Positions 11,247 to 24,622 of a stretch of 64,000 nucleotides of DNA are shown one piece after another; the stretch's first letter is position 1; each line of letters starts with the position of its first letter. The stretch is from Lelliottia amnigena (lineage in GTDB: Bacteria > Pseudomonadota > Gammaproteobacteria > Enterobacterales > Enterobacteriaceae). Under the pieces are notes generated by a model. The model did no database searches and had not been told where the DNA came from. It saw only the letters and a list, made by a program, of their open reading frames with translations. Both the position numbers and the translations under genes were made by a program. The DNA is taken from NCBI GenBank assembly GCA_900635465.1, contig LR134135.1, positions 3,844,001 through 3,908,000 of the forward strand, given 5' to 3'.

Positions 11247-12218
11247 ATGAATTTAGATAAAATCAACGAGTTAACCGCGCAAGATATGGCGGGTGTGAAT
11301 GCAGTAATCCTGGAGCAACTCAACTCTGATGTTCAGCTCATCAATCAGTTGGGTTATTACATCGTCAGTGGCGGCGGTAAACGTATTCGTCCAATGATCG
11401 CCATTCTGGCTGCCAGAGCCGTTGGATATCAGGGAGACGCGCACGTCAATATTGCGGCACTCATCGAATTTATCCACACCGCGACACTTCTTCATGATGA
11501 TGTGGTGGATGAATCCGATATGCGTCGCGGGAAAGCGACCGCAAACGCCGCATTTGGCAACGCAGCAAGCGTTCTGGTGGGGGATTTTATCTACACCCGC
11601 GCATTCCAGATGATGACGAGCCTTGGCTCGTTAAAGGTGCTGGAAGTCATGTCAGAGGCCGTAAACGTCATCGCCGAAGGTGAAGTGCTGCAGTTGATGA
11701 ACGTCAACGATCCGGACATCACCGAAGAAAACTATATGCGTGTGATTTACAGCAAAACGGCGCGTCTGTTTGAAGCCGCAGCACAATGCTCCGGTATCCT
11801 TGCGGGCTGTACTGAAGCGCAAGAGCGTGGTTTGCAGGACTATGGTCGCTACCTTGGTACCGCATTCCAGCTGATCGACGATCTACTGGATTACAGTGCT
11901 GATGGCGAAACGCTGGGTAAAAACGTGGGTGATGACCTGAACGAAGGTAAACCCACCCTCCCGCTGCTGCATGCAATGCGCAATGGTTCACCGGATCAGG
12001 CGAAATTAATTCGTGAAGCGATCGAGCAAGGAAATGGTCGACATCTTCTGGAACCTGTACTGGAAACAATGGCAATCTGCGGATCGCTTGAATGGACACG
12101 CCAGCGCGCCGAAGAAGAAGCGGATAAGGCGATTACAGCCCTTCAGGTTATTCCAGATAGCCCATGGCGTGATGCGTTAATTGGCCTTGCCCACATCGCT
12201 GTTCAGCGCGATCGTTAA
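11247..12218 (+). CDS. ispB: Octaprenyl diphosphate synthase
   Basis: A 323-residue trans-prenyltransferase that builds the C40 side chain of ubiquinone and menaquinone. Both aspartate-rich motifs are present: DDVVDESD (first) and IDDLLDYSAD (second), along with GGGKRIRP near residue 43 for the diphosphate. I took the ATG at 11247 (MNLDKINELTAQ), where conservation begins, rather than an in-frame codon 33 bases upstream. It is followed by a hairpin at 12228-12254. Confidence 0.96.
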   Translation: MNLDKINELTAQDMAGVNAVILEQLNSDVQLINQLGYYIVSGGGKRIRPMIAILAARAVGYQGDAHVNIAALIEFIHTATLLHDDVVDESDMRRGKATANAAFGNAASVLVGDFIYTRAFQMMTSLGSLKVLEVMSEAVNVIAEGEVLQLMNVNDPDITEENYMRVIYSKTARLFEAAAQCSGILAGCTEAQERGLQDYGRYLGTAFQLIDDLLDYSADGETLGKNVGDDLNEGKPTLPLLHAMRNGSPDQAKLIREAIEQGNGRHLLEPVLETMAICGSLEWTRQRAEEEADKAITALQVIPDSPWRDALIGLAHIAVQRDR

Positions 12219-12227
12219 ATGCTCTAC

Positions 12228-12254
12228 GTCTCCCCGCACCCGTGCCGGGGAGAC
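12228..12254 (+). terminator. Hairpin after ispB
   Basis: GTCTCCCCG...CGGGGAGAC forms a stem of eight or nine pairs just after the ispB stop. There is no T run after it, so it may protect the 3' end or act as a Rho-assisted stop rather than be a classical terminator. Confidence 0.5.
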
Positions 12255-12446
12255 TCCAATAAATTCCAATAAACACTTCATTCCTGTTAATTCATCAGCT
12301 TACAGGCTGCATGAATAAAGCCCTGTCATATTCCGAATATTGCCTCCAGTTATGCGAACTTTTTAGAACAGCCCGTCTAAGAAGGTATAGTAACTCACGT
12401 CACTTCACCTGAATGACGTGGACGTACTTGAATCTAAGGACAGCAT

Positions 12447-12733
12447 ATGGAAAAGAAGTTTATCGACTGGCATTCGGCCGACATTATTGCCGCACTGCGC
12501 AAAAAAGGGACCTCACTTGCAGCAGAGTCCAGGCGCAATGGGCTCAGCTCTTCAACGCTTGCCAACGCGTTGACTCGCCCATGGCCAAAAGGAGAATTGA
12601 TTATTGCGACGGCGCTGGAACCCAGCCCTGGATTATATGGCCTTCGCGTTACCACGACCCCATTACCCATGAATTTATCGACAGAACACGAATGATGCGT
12701 CAGAAAAAGCAGGAAGACGAGCACCAGGACTAG
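12447..12733 (+). CDS. sfsB: Nlp/SfsB-type DNA-binding regulator (frameshifted as sequenced)
   Basis: A Ner-like helix-turn-helix protein, homologous to E. coli SfsB (Nlp), a putative regulator linked to maltose genes. Residues 1-56 (MEKKFIDWHSADII ... GLSSSTLANAL ... WPKGELI) are in one frame. The end, QPWIIWPSRYHDPITHEF onward to the stop at 12733, is in another. The span of 287 bases is one short of 288, and the fault lies at 12617-12618, where GCTGGAACC replaces an expected GCTGGGAACC. Restored, it has 95 residues, close to the 92 of E. coli. A homopolymer error is likely. Confidence 0.85.
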
Positions 12734-12763
12734 CGCTTGCAGAAGACTTGCAGGAGAAAAGAA

Positions 12764-12796
12764 CAGCAACCCCCCCGGTCATTTGGCAGGGGGCTG
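12764..12796 (-). terminator. Probable terminator after murA
   Basis: On the minus strand AGCCCCC ... GGGGGTT is followed by GCTGTTCTTTTC, ten bases past the murA stop. The stem is short and the loop about a dozen bases, so strength is uncertain. Confidence 0.5.
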
Positions 12797-12805
12797 CCGG
12801 AGCGA

Positions 12806-14077
<1,272 letters not shown>

Positions 14078-14116
14078 TTATGAATTCAACCGTGCTGCGG
14101 GCAAACCACCCTCAGC

Positions 14117-14371
14117 TCAAAAACCGTTTAGTTTGCGATCGCGTTCCCACTCTTGCGGGGTATAAGCTTTGATCGACAGGGCGTGGATGCGGTTATCCGC
14201 AATGTATTCCATCAGCGGCGCGTAAACAGCCTGCTGTTTCTTCACACGGCTCATGCCGTCGAATATCTCACCCACAGTAATAACCTGAAAGTGACTGCCA
14301 TCGCCGGTGACGTGGACTTCCTGAAGGGAGAGTGCGTTCATCAGCACCGACTGGATTTCATGATTTTCCAT
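14117..14371 (-). CDS. ibaG: BolA-family protein IbaG
   Basis: 84 residues of the BolA fold, equal in length to E. coli IbaG (YrbA), an acid-stress protein thought to bind monothiol glutaredoxin Grx4 through a shared Fe-S cluster. It lies between mlaB and murA, 51 bases upstream of the murA start and likely co-transcribed with it, while a terminator separates it from mlaB. Confidence 0.94.
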   Translation of the reverse strand: MENHEIQSVLMNALSLQEVHVTGDGSHFQVITVGEIFDGMSRVKKQQAVYAPLMEYIADNRIHALSIKAYTPQEWERDRKLNGF

Positions 14372-14440
14372 GGGTTCTAAATCATCTTTAGTGAAAACAA
14401 GCCCAACATCTTAGAGCAAAGTGACGCAGTCTTAAACAAG

Positions 14441-14476
14441 CAAAAAGCCCCGACCGTGAAACAGTCGAGGCTTTAA
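14441..14476 (-). terminator. Terminator between mlaB and ibaG
   Basis: On the minus strand AAGCCTCGACTG ... CGGTCGGGGCTTTTTG forms a stem with a T run just after the mlaB stop. It ends the mla operon before ibaG-murA. Confidence 0.8.
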
Positions 14477-14496
14477 GAAGTAACGCACTGAAAAAA

Positions 14497-14789
14497 TTAG
14501 CGAGGTAATACGTCTTCGGGCAAATTATAAAGTTTTTCCAGGGTGAGAACGTTTTCGCTGGCACCCGCCAGTTTTACAGCTACGCCCTGTTTTTTGCCTT
14601 CAGCCACGAGATGCACTAACAGTGCAACGCCTGCGGTATCCACGCGCGTCACGCGATGCAAATCAATCAGCGTGACGCCTTGCATAGCGGATTCACGCGA
14701 ATCCCACAAGGGCATCAGCAGATCCTGATCAAGCTCGCCTGACAAGAACAGTGTGTCACTCTCACGCGTCCAGCTTAATGGCTGCGTCA

Positions 14790-14790
<1 letters not shown>
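14497..14790 (-). CDS. mlaB: STAS-domain subunit MlaB of the phospholipid transporter
   Basis: 97 residues with a STAS fold; it binds the ATPase MlaF and is needed for assembly and activity of the MlaFEDB complex. The conserved segment RVTRVDTAGVALLVHL carries the Thr implicated in function. Its start overlaps the mlaC stop by one base (TAATG), so translation is coupled. It is the last gene of mlaFEDCB. Confidence 0.95.
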
Positions 14791-15428
<638 letters not shown>

Positions 15429-15992
15429 TTACTTCTCCTGAGATGAAGTGGTTGCGCCAGAGGTCGGTGCAACGTCAGTTTGGCCTTCGCTCTTTGCAGA
15501 GGCATCGTCAGTTTTTTTGTCGTCCCCTTTGTTGCTGTAAAGGAACTGACCAATCATATCTTCGAGCACCATCGCAGATTTGGTATCCTGGATCACGCCA
15601 CCGTCTTTAAGGATAGACGTTCCCAGTTCCGGATCTTCAAAACCGACGTTTAACGCCAGATACTGTTCACCCAGCAGACCGGAAGTACGGATGGAGAGAG
15701 AGCTGGTGTCCGGAATGTGGTTGTAGCGCTCTTCGATATCCATTTCTACACGCGGTAGATAGGTTTTTTCATCGAGCGTAATGTCTGCCACTCGTCCAAT
15801 CACCACGCCGCCGATACGAACCGGTGAACGCGCCTTCAGTCCCCCAATGTTATCGAATGTTGCATAGAGACGATAAGTGGGTTCAGTCCGAATTGAGGTG
15901 ATGTCCGCCGCGCGAAGGCAAATAAACAGTGCGGCTAACAACGCCAGCACAAGAAACACACCTACCCAAATTTCACTTTTTCTTGTTTGCAT
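15429..15992 (-). CDS. mlaD: MCE-domain substrate-binding subunit MlaD
   Basis: 187 residues from MQTRKSEIWVG; one TM helix (about 7-26), then a single MCE domain containing NIGGLKARSPVRIGGVVIGRV, and a Ser/Thr-rich tail. MlaD forms a hexameric ring in the periplasm with a lipid-conducting pore. An in-frame ATG 15 bases upstream (MGIEF) overlaps the mlaE stop; I kept the conserved start. Slightly longer than the 183 residues of E. coli because of the variable tail. Confidence 0.94.
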   Translation of the reverse strand: MQTRKSEIWVGVFLVLALLAALFICLRAADITSIRTEPTYRLYATFDNIGGLKARSPVRIGGVVIGRVADITLDEKTYLPRVEMDIEERYNHIPDTSSLSIRTSGLLGEQYLALNVGFEDPELGTSILKDGGVIQDTKSAMVLEDMIGQFLYSNKGDDKKTDDASAKSEGQTDVAPTSGATTSSQEK

Positions 15993-15996
15993 GAAC

Positions 15997-17599
<1,603 letters not shown>

Positions 17600-17826
17600 T
17601 TAAAATTCCTTTCTTTCCCTTTGAGGTTAAGCATGGCGCTTAATTCAGCCTTAAACCCGACATTTTTGCAGAATATTGTCTGCACAGGTTAGCGAAAGCT
17701 GGCATTTGTTTTACTTTTCCGACGCATAAAGTCAAAATTAGAGAATCGTTACGTCTACAGACTGCATGCGGCGCCAGAGATTCATTCTCAGTGGACCGGC
17801 GAGTATACCTGAATAAAGGATTTTTG

Positions 17827-18804
17827 ATGCTTTTAGCAACGGCCCTGTTAATAATCGGTTTACTGTTAGTGGTCTACAGTGCTGACCGTCTGGTTTTTGC
17901 AGCATCCATTCTTTGTCGGCTTTTTGGCATACCGCCCCTTATCATCGGGATGACCGTGGTGAGTGTCGGAACATCGCTTCCAGAAATTATCGTCTCTGCT
18001 TCAGCCTCTCTTCATGGGCAGGTTGACCTCGCGATTGGGACGGCAATTGGCTCTAACATCGTCAATATATTATTGATCCTTGGCCTCGCCGCGCTGATGC
18101 ATCCATTTCGCGTGCATTCTGATGTTCTGCGCCGCGAATTGCCGCTAATGTTAATTGTTAGCCTGCTGGCAGGTTACGTGCTGTACGACGGGCAACTCAC
18201 GCGGGATGACGGCATCCTGCTTATCGCGCTGGCGATCATCTGGCTGCTGTATATCGTTAAAATTGCTCGTCTGGCGGAAAAACAGGGAAATGACAGCCTG
18301 ACGCGTGAGCAAGTCGCGGAATTGCCTCGTGAAGGGACTCTGCCCGTCGCTCTGCTGTGGCTGGGCGTCGCGCTCATTATCATGCCAATGGCCACGAGAA
18401 TGGTCGTTGATAACGCCACCGTGCTCGCCAATTTCTACGCCATCAGTGAGCTGACTATCGGCCTGACGGTGATAGCGATTGGCACCAGCTTGCCAGAACT
18501 GGCGACCGCCGTTGCCGGCGCACGTAAAGGTGAAGGCGATATGGCGATTGGCAATATCATTGGCTCCAATATCTTTAACATCGCTATTGTGATGGGTTTA
18601 CCGGCGCTGATTGCGCCAGGGGCATTTAATCCGCTGGCCTTCTCGCGCGATTACGGGGTGATGCTCCTTGTGAGTATTATTTTCGCCCTGCTGTGCTGGC
18701 GACGGAAACAACAGATTGGCAAAGGCGCGGGTGCCTTGCTGACGGGTGGTTTTATCGTATGGATGGCGATGCTGTATTGGCTGTCGCCTCTTCTCTCTGG
18801 GTAA
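17827..18804 (+). CDS. yrbG: Sodium/calcium exchanger-family protein YrbG
   Basis: 325 residues with about ten TM helices in two inverted repeats, each carrying the GTSLPE motif of the CaCA superfamily (VGTSLPEIIVSA near the start, IGTSLPELATAVAG in the second half). The physiological ion is not settled. The ATG at 17827 (MLLATALLI) is used, as in E. coli; an upstream in-frame codon adds 12 residues without support. It heads the yrbG-kdsD-kdsC-lptCAB run. Confidence 0.93.
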   Translation: MLLATALLIIGLLLVVYSADRLVFAASILCRLFGIPPLIIGMTVVSVGTSLPEIIVSASASLHGQVDLAIGTAIGSNIVNILLILGLAALMHPFRVHSDVLRRELPLMLIVSLLAGYVLYDGQLTRDDGILLIALAIIWLLYIVKIARLAEKQGNDSLTREQVAELPREGTLPVALLWLGVALIIMPMATRMVVDNATVLANFYAISELTIGLTVIAIGTSLPELATAVAGARKGEGDMAIGNIIGSNIFNIAIVMGLPALIAPGAFNPLAFSRDYGVMLLVSIIFALLCWRRKQQIGKGAGALLTGGFIVWMAMLYWLSPLLSG

Positions 18805-18816
18805 ACGGAACGCATT

Positions 18817-19804
18817 ATGTCGCAAATAGAATTGCAACCGGGTTTTGACTTTCAGAAAGCAGGCAAAAAAGTTCTGGAGATTGAACGTGAAGGTCTGGCG
18901 CAGTTAGATCAATACATCAATCAGGATTTCAGCCTGGCATGCGAGAAAATATTCTCCTGCGCGGGCAAAGTCGTGGTGATGGGCATGGGAAAATCGGGTC
19001 ATATTGGGCGCAAAATGGCCGCGACGTTTGCCAGTACCGGCACATCCTCATTCTTTGTTCATCCCGGTGAAGCCGCCCATGGCGATCTCGGCATGGTGAC
19101 ACCGCATGACATTGTTATCGCCCTGTCGAACTCGGGTGAGTCCAACGAGATTCTGGCGCTGATTCCCGTACTGAAGCGACTCCACGTCCCGCTCATTTGC
19201 ATGACCAGCCGACCAGAAAGCACGATGGCGCGCGCCGCTGATGTTCATTTATGCGTAAAAGTGCCCAAAGAAGCTTGCCCACTCGGCCTTGCGCCAACCT
19301 CCAGCACGACCGCTGCGCTGGTTATGGGAGATGCCCTCGCCGTTGCGCTTCTTGAAGCCCGAGGCTTTACGCCAGAAGATTTCGCACTCTCGCATCCAGG
19401 GGGGGGCGCTCGGACGTAAGCTACTGCTGCGAGTAAATGATATTATGCATACGGGCGCGGAGATCCCTCGCGTCAGTAAAGATGCCCCGCTACGCGACGC
19501 ATTGCTGGAAATTACGCGTAAAAATCTCGGCATGACGGTGATTTGCGACGACCAGATGAACATCGAAGGGATCTTCACGGATGGCGATTTACGCCGCGTG
19601 TTCGATATGGGCGTTGATGTCCGCACGCTGGGGATCGCTGACGTAATGACGCCAGGCGGCATCAGGGTCCGTCCCGCCACTCTGGCAGTCGACGTTTTGA
19701 ACCTAATGCAGTCCCGTCATATTACCGCCGTCATGGTTGCCGATGGCGACCAACTGCTGGGTGTGGTACATATGCATGATCTTCTGCGCGCAGGCGTAGT
19801 GTAA
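18817..19804 (+). CDS. kdsD: Arabinose-5-phosphate isomerase (frameshifted as sequenced)
   Basis: KdsD turns ribulose-5-P into arabinose-5-P, the first step of Kdo synthesis for LPS. The SIS domain (MGMGKSGHIGRKMAATFAST, then ALSNSGESNE) occupies the first 200 residues in one frame; the paired CBS domains (VMTPGGIRV and HMHDLLRAGVV at the end) continue in another. The join is a run of eight G at 19399-19406, where seven would read Pro-Gly-Gly-Ala-Leu-Gly. The span of 988 bases is 329 codons plus one base, exactly the E. coli length once corrected. A read error is the best explanation, since the function is normally essential unless gutQ is present. Confidence 0.92.
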
Positions 19805-19818
19805 TAAAGGATAAGACA

Positions 19819-20385
19819 ATGAGTAATGCGGGTGCATCCCTTGCAACCTGTTATGGTCCGGTAAGCACGCAAATGATGGCGCAGGCGGAAAAGATTCGTC
19901 TGTTGATTCTGGATGTGGATGGCGTCCTTTCCGATGGCTTGATTTTTATGGGCAATAACGGCGAAGAGCTGAAAGCATTTAACGTGCGCGACGGTTATGG
20001 CATTCGTTGTGCGCTCACATCCGGGATAGAAGTTGCCATCATCACCGGGCGTAAGGCTAAACTGGTAGAAGATCGCTGTGAGACATTGGGCATCACCCAT
20101 CTGTATCAGGGCCAGTCTGACAAAATGGTCGCTTTCAGGGATTTACTGGCGAAACTTGCCATCGCACCTGAGAATGTGGCCTATGTCGGGGACGATCTGA
20201 TCGACTGGCCTGTGATGGCGGAAGTGGGTTTAAGTATCGCCGTCGCCGATGCGCATCCTCTGCTGATCCCGCGCGCGGACTATGTCACCCGGATCAACGG
20301 GGGGCGTGGTGCCGTTCGCGAGGTGTGCGATTTGTTATTGCTGGCGCAGGGCAAGCTTGATGAGGCCAAAGGGCAATCGATATGA
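19819..20385 (+). CDS. kdsC: 3-deoxy-D-manno-octulosonate 8-phosphate phosphatase
   Basis: 188 residues, HAD superfamily; removes phosphate from Kdo-8-P to give Kdo. The nucleophile motif is LILDVDGVLSDG, and the downstream Lys and YVGDDLIDWPVM motifs are also present. It overlaps lptC by four bases (ATGA) and follows kdsD by 14 bases, so Kdo synthesis and LPS export genes share a message. Confidence 0.96.
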   Translation: MSNAGASLATCYGPVSTQMMAQAEKIRLLILDVDGVLSDGLIFMGNNGEELKAFNVRDGYGIRCALTSGIEVAIITGRKAKLVEDRCETLGITHLYQGQSDKMVAFRDLLAKLAIAPENVAYVGDDLIDWPVMAEVGLSIAVADAHPLLIPRADYVTRINGGRGAVREVCDLLLLAQGKLDEAKGQSI

Positions 20386-20957
20386 GTAAAACCAGACGTT
20401 GGGTTATCATTCTGCTTTCACTGGCCGTGTTGGTATTGATTGGCGTAAATCTCGCTGACAATGACGATGCACCAGCAGAAGTGATCGCCACCAGCGATCC
20501 GACCTATAAAAGCGATCATAGCGACACGGTGGTTTATAGTCCGGAAGGCGCGCTGAACTATCGCTTGATTGCCCAGCACGTTGAGTATTTTTCCGATGAA
20601 GGCATCTCGTGGTTTACTCAGCCGGTCATGACCACGTTTGACACTAATAAGGTGCCGACCTGGTCGATCAAATCTGACAGGGCAAAACTGACAAATGACC
20701 GTATGCTTTATCTGTATGGTCACGTCGAAGTGAACGCCCTGACCGCTGACTCACAACTACGCAAAATTACGACGGATAATGCGCAGATCAACCTGGTGAC
20801 CCAGGATGTGACATCGCAGGATCTGGTGACGTTATACGGCACGACATTTAATTCCAGCGGTTTGAGAATGCGCGGGAACTTACGCAGCAAAAACGCCGAG
20901 CTGATTGAAAAGGTTAGAACCTCATATGAAATTCAAAATAAACAAACTCAGCCTTAA
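20382..20957 (+). CDS. lptC: LPS export protein LptC
   Basis: 191 residues; one N-terminal TM helix (about 7-25) and a periplasmic beta-jellyroll. LptC takes LPS from LptB2FG and passes it to LptA. Length matches E. coli. Its 3' end overlaps the lptA start by about 32 bases; in E. coli this overlap region holds a stress-responsive lptA promoter, which I could not confirm here. Confidence 0.95.
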   Translation: MSKTRRWVIILLSLAVLVLIGVNLADNDDAPAEVIATSDPTYKSDHSDTVVYSPEGALNYRLIAQHVEYFSDEGISWFTQPVMTTFDTNKVPTWSIKSDRAKLTNDRMLYLYGHVEVNALTADSQLRKITTDNAQINLVTQDVTSQDLVTLYGTTFNSSGLRMRGNLRSKNAELIEKVRTSYEIQNKQTQP

Positions 20958-21480
20958 TTTTGTTATCGCCAGCGCGCTGCTGGCCGCCAGTCTCCCTGCC
21001 CTTGCGGTGACAGGAGATACTGAGCAACCTATTCATATCGAATCTGACACGCAGTCACTTGATATGCAGGGGAACGTTGTGACCTTCACGGGCAACGTCG
21101 TGATGACGCAGGGCACCATCAAAATCAATGCCGACAAAGTGGTTGTTACCCGTCCTGGTGGTGAACAAGGCAAAGAAATTATTGATGGCTACGGTAATCC
21201 CGCAACGTTCTATCAGATGCAGGATAACGGTAAGCCGGTTAAAGGCCACGCCTCGCACATGCACTATGAGCTGGCGAAGGACCTTGTCATTCTGACCGGC
21301 AATGCTTATCTGGAGCAGTTGGACAGCAACATCACTGGCGATAAGATCACGTATCTTGTGAAAGAGCAGAAAATGCAGGCTTCCAGCGAGAAAGGTAAGC
21401 GCGTGACAACCGTACTGGTTCCGTCCCAGTTGCAGGACAAAGGTAAAACCCAGGCTCCCGCACAGCAAAAGAGTAACTAA
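20926..21480 (+). CDS. lptA: Periplasmic LPS-bridge protein LptA
   Basis: 184 residues from MKFKINKLSL, with a signal peptide cleaved about residue 27 (ALA-V). LptA monomers stack into the bridge that carries LPS across the periplasm. The core (HIESDTQSLDMQGNVVTFTG) is that of OstA/LptA. An in-frame ATG 21 bases upstream was rejected because it precedes the signal peptide by residues absent in relatives. Confidence 0.95.
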   Translation: MKFKINKLSLNFVIASALLAASLPALAVTGDTEQPIHIESDTQSLDMQGNVVTFTGNVVMTQGTIKINADKVVVTRPGGEQGKEIIDGYGNPATFYQMQDNGKPVKGHASHMHYELAKDLVILTGNAYLEQLDSNITGDKITYLVKEQKMQASSEKGKRVTTVLVPSQLQDKGKTQAPAQQKSN

Positions 21481-21486
21481 TTCGTT

Positions 21487-22212
21487 ATGGCAACATTAAC
21501 TGCAAAAAACCTCGCCAAAGCCTACAAAGGCCGCCGCGTCGTGGAAGATGTCAGTCTGACCGTTAACTCCGGCGAAATTGTTGGCCTGTTGGGTCCTAAC
21601 GGTGCAGGTAAAACCACCACCTTTTACATGGTGGTCGGCATTGTTCCGCGCGACGCGGGCAACATCATCATTGATGATGAAGACATTAGCCTGCTGCCGC
21701 TGCACGCCCGCGCGCGTCGCGGAATTGGCTATCTGCCGCAGGAAGCGTCTATTTTCCGCCGTCTTAGCGTGTTCGACAATCTGATGGCCGTCCTGCAAAT
21801 CCGTGACGATTTGACCTCTGAGCAGCGTCAGGATCGCGCCAACGAATTGATGGAAGAGTTCCATATTGAACACCTGCGCGACAGCCTCGGCCAGGCACTT
21901 TCGGGCGGTGAACGCCGTCGAGTAGAAATTGCCCGCGCACTGGCAGCCAATCCGAAATTTATCCTTTTGGATGAACCGTTTGCCGGCGTCGACCCTATCT
22001 CCGTTATCGACATTAAACGTATCATTGAACATCTGCGCGACAGCGGTCTTGGTGTGCTGATTACCGACCACAACGTGCGTGAAACGCTGGCAGTTTGTGA
22101 GCGTGCATATATCGTCAGCCAGGGCCATTTGATTGCTCACGGCACGCCACTCGAAATCCTCGAAGATGAACATGTTAAGCGCGTGTACCTTGGGGAAGAC
22201 TTCAGACTCTGA
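21487..22212 (+). CDS. lptB: LPS export ABC transporter ATPase LptB
   Basis: 241 residues; Walker [10 protein letters not shown], signature [16 protein letters not shown], Walker [13 protein letters not shown], switch His in ITDHNVRE. It powers LPS extraction with LptF and LptG, whose genes unusually lie only 8-10 kb away in this window. It is 6 bases after lptA and 47 before rpoN. Confidence 0.97.
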   Translation: MATLTAKNLAKAYKGRRVVEDVSLTVNSGEIVGLLGPNGAGKTTTFYMVVGIVPRDAGNIIIDDEDISLLPLHARARRGIGYLPQEASIFRRLSVFDNLMAVLQIRDDLTSEQRQDRANELMEEFHIEHLRDSLGQALSGGERRRVEIARALAANPKFILLDEPFAGVDPISVIDIKRIIEHLRDSGLGVLITDHNVRETLAVCERAYIVSQGHLIAHGTPLEILEDEHVKRVYLGEDFRL

Positions 22213-22259
22213 TAGGGTAGAGGTTAAGTCACGCAGGACCGGAGAAAAACGCCCTGAAC

Positions 22260-23693
22260 ATGAAGCAAGGTTTGCAATTACGGCTCAGCCAACAGTTGGC
22301 GATGACGCCACAGTTACAACAGGCAATCCGTCTGTTGCAACTGTCAACGTTAGAACTTCAGCAGGAACTGCAGCAAGCGCTGGACAGTAATCCACTGCTG
22401 GAGCAAACCGATCTTCATGATGAGGTAGATACCCAGGAAAAGCAGGACACCGAAACGCTCGATACGGCAGATGCCCTTGAGCAGAAAGAGATGCCTGACG
22501 AGTTACCGCTGGATGCCAGCTGGGATGAAATTTACACCGCTGGAACCCCATCCGGCACGCGCGCTGATTATCAGGATGATGAGCTACCGGTTTATCAGGG
22601 TGAAACTACGCAGTCGCTACAGGATTATCTGATGTGGCAGGTGGAGTTGACCCCTTTCACCGAAACCGATCGTGCGATTGCCACGTCCATTGTCGATGCC
22701 GTGGATGACACCGGGTATTTAACGGTAACCCTGGACGAGATTCTGGAAAGCATGGGTGATTGCGAAATCGAACTCGACGAGATCGAAGCCGTTCTCAAGC
22801 GCATTCAACGCTTTGACCCTGTCGGCGTCGCAGCAAAAGATCTGCGCGACTGCTTGCTGATCCAGCTTTCTCAGTTTGCAAAAGAGACGCCAAGACTCGA
22901 CGAAGCGCGGCTGATTATCAGCGAACATTTGGATTTGCTGGCGAATCATGATTTCCGCAGTCTGATGCGCGTTACGCGACTCAAAGAAGACGTGCTGAAA
23001 GAAGCGGTGAGTCTGATCCAGTCGCTCGATCCCCGTCCGGGCCAATCGATTCAAACCGGCGAACCCGAATATGTGATTCCTGACGTTCTGGTCCGAAAGC
23101 ACAACGGTCTCTGGACCGTAGAACTCAATTCCGACAGCATTCCCCGCCTGCAAATCAACCAGCAATACGCGTCTATGTGCACCAGTGCGCGGAACGACTC
23201 CGACAATCAATATATTCGTAGCAATCTTCAGGAAGCGCGATGGCTGATCAAAAGCCTCGAAAGCCGAAATGATACGCTGCTACGCGTGAGTCGATGCATT
23301 GTGGAACAGCAGCAAGGCTTTTTTGAGCAGGGCGAAGAATTTATGAAACCGATGGTCCTGGCAGATATTGCCCAGGCCGTTGAGATGCACGAATCGACCA
23401 TTTCGCGTGTGACCACGCAGAAGTATCTGCACAGTCCGCGTGGTATTTTTGAGCTTAAGTATTTCTTCTCCAGTCATGTGAATACCGAAGGCGGTGGCGA
23501 AGCCTCGTCGACGGCCATTCGTGCTCTGGTGAAGAAGTTGATCGCCGCGGAAAACCCCGCGAAGCCACTGAGTGACAGTAAGTTAACCACCCTGCTGTCC
23601 GATCAGGGTATCATGGTGGCACGTCGTACTGTTGCGAAGTATCGAGAGTCTTTATCCATTCCGCCGTCTAACCAGCGTAAACAACTGGTTTGA
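22260..23693 (+). CDS. rpoN: RNA polymerase sigma-54 factor
   Basis: 477 residues. The Gln- and Leu-rich activator-contact region I spans about residues 1-50, an acidic region II follows, then the core-binding domain and a C-terminal DNA-binding domain ending with the RpoN box [10 protein letters not shown]. RpoN directs nitrogen-regulated and other enhancer-dependent promoters. The genes after it (hpf, ptsN, rapZ, npr) form the classic rpoN operon. Confidence 0.97.
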   Translation: MKQGLQLRLSQQLAMTPQLQQAIRLLQLSTLELQQELQQALDSNPLLEQTDLHDEVDTQEKQDTETLDTADALEQKEMPDELPLDASWDEIYTAGTPSGTRADYQDDELPVYQGETTQSLQDYLMWQVELTPFTETDRAIATSIVDAVDDTGYLTVTLDEILESMGDCEIELDEIEAVLKRIQRFDPVGVAAKDLRDCLLIQLSQFAKETPRLDEARLIISEHLDLLANHDFRSLMRVTRLKEDVLKEAVSLIQSLDPRPGQSIQTGEPEYVIPDVLVRKHNGLWTVELNSDSIPRLQINQQYASMCTSARNDSDNQYIRSNLQEARWLIKSLESRNDTLLRVSRCIVEQQQGFFEQGEEFMKPMVLADIAQAVEMHESTISRVTTQKYLHSPRGIFELKYFFSSHVNTEGGGEASSTAIRALVKKLIAAENPAKPLSDSKLTTLLSDQGIMVARRTVAKYRESLSIPPSNQRKQLV

Positions 23694-23715
23694 CACAACC
23701 GATAAGGAAGACACT

Positions 23716-24003
23716 ATGCAGCTCAACATCACAGGACACAATGTCGAAATCACTGAGGCTTTACGCGATTTTTTAAACACTAAATTCGCGAAGCTGGAGC
23801 AGTATTTCGAGAGGATTAATCAGGTCTACATTGTGTTGAAAGTGGAGAAAGTGACTCATATCTCGGACGCAACCCTGCACATAAATGGGGGCGAAATCCA
23901 TGCCAGTGCGGAAGGGCAAGACATGTACGCGGCTATCGACGGCTTGATTGACAAGCTTGCGCGACAGCTTAATAAACATAAAGATAAACTGAAACAACAC
24001 TGA
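23716..24003 (+). CDS. hpf: Ribosome hibernation promoting factor
   Basis: 95 residues from MQLNITGHNVEIT, a short-form HPF that binds the 30S decoding site in stationary phase and helps form 100S dimers. It starts 22 bases after the rpoN stop. Codons upstream of this ATG in the same frame overlap rpoN and are not conserved. Confidence 0.95.
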   Translation: MQLNITGHNVEITEALRDFLNTKFAKLEQYFERINQVYIVLKVEKVTHISDATLHINGGEIHASAEGQDMYAAIDGLIDKLARQLNKHKDKLKQH

Positions 24004-24085
24004 TTGTCCGAGCAGTTAACGGGTGCAGGGCGGCCTGTTGTAAAACACAACAGGCCATATGTACAGTTAGCGCTTAGGTGAAATT

Positions 24086-24577
24086 ATGATGAACAACGAT
24101 TCCGGTCTTCAATTAAGTCATGTCCTTAACCAGGAATGTACCCGCAGTGGCGTTCACTGCCAGAGCAAAAAACGCGCTCTGGAAATCATCAGTGAACTGG
24201 CCGCAAAACAGTTAAGCCTGCCACCTCAGGTGGTGTTTGAGGCCATCCTGACCCGTGAAAAAATGGGCAGTACCGGTATCGGCAATGGTATTGCCATTCC
24301 GCATGGCAAGCTGGAGGAGGACACACTGCGCGCCGTTGGCGTGTTTGTCCAACTGGAAACGCCAATCGCATTTGACGCGATTGATAACCAGCCCGTCGAT
24401 CTGCTTTTCGCGCTGCTGGTGCCTGCTGACCAGACCAAAACCCATTTGCACACGCTCTCGCTAGTGGCCAAGCGTCTGGCAGATAAAACAATTTGCCGCC
24501 GTCTGCGCGCAGCCCAAAGTGATGAAGAACTGTATCAAATTATCACCGAAGTGGAAGGCAATCAGGATGATGCGTAA
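24086..24577 (+). CDS. ptsN: Nitrogen PTS enzyme IIA
   Basis: 163 residues of the PTS EIIA fructose/mannitol fold. The phosphorylated His73 lies in IAIPHGKLEED. In its unphosphorylated form it inhibits K+ uptake and tunes KdpDE and PhoBR in E. coli. It works with NPr, encoded two genes downstream. Confidence 0.96.
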   Translation: MMNNDSGLQLSHVLNQECTRSGVHCQSKKRALEIISELAAKQLSLPPQVVFEAILTREKMGSTGIGNGIAIPHGKLEEDTLRAVGVFVQLETPIAFDAIDNQPVDLLFALLVPADQTKTHLHTLSLVAKRLADKTICRRLRAAQSDEELYQIITEVEGNQDDA

Positions 24578-24622
24578 CCATAAGATGGCCTCCACATCTG
24601 CAGGCGCGAGGAGAAACGGAAC

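Noticed and set aside
12413..12733. Separate small gene overlapping sfsB
   Set aside because: Its C-terminal part is simply the real end of sfsB in the shifted frame; the N-terminal part has no similarity to anything.
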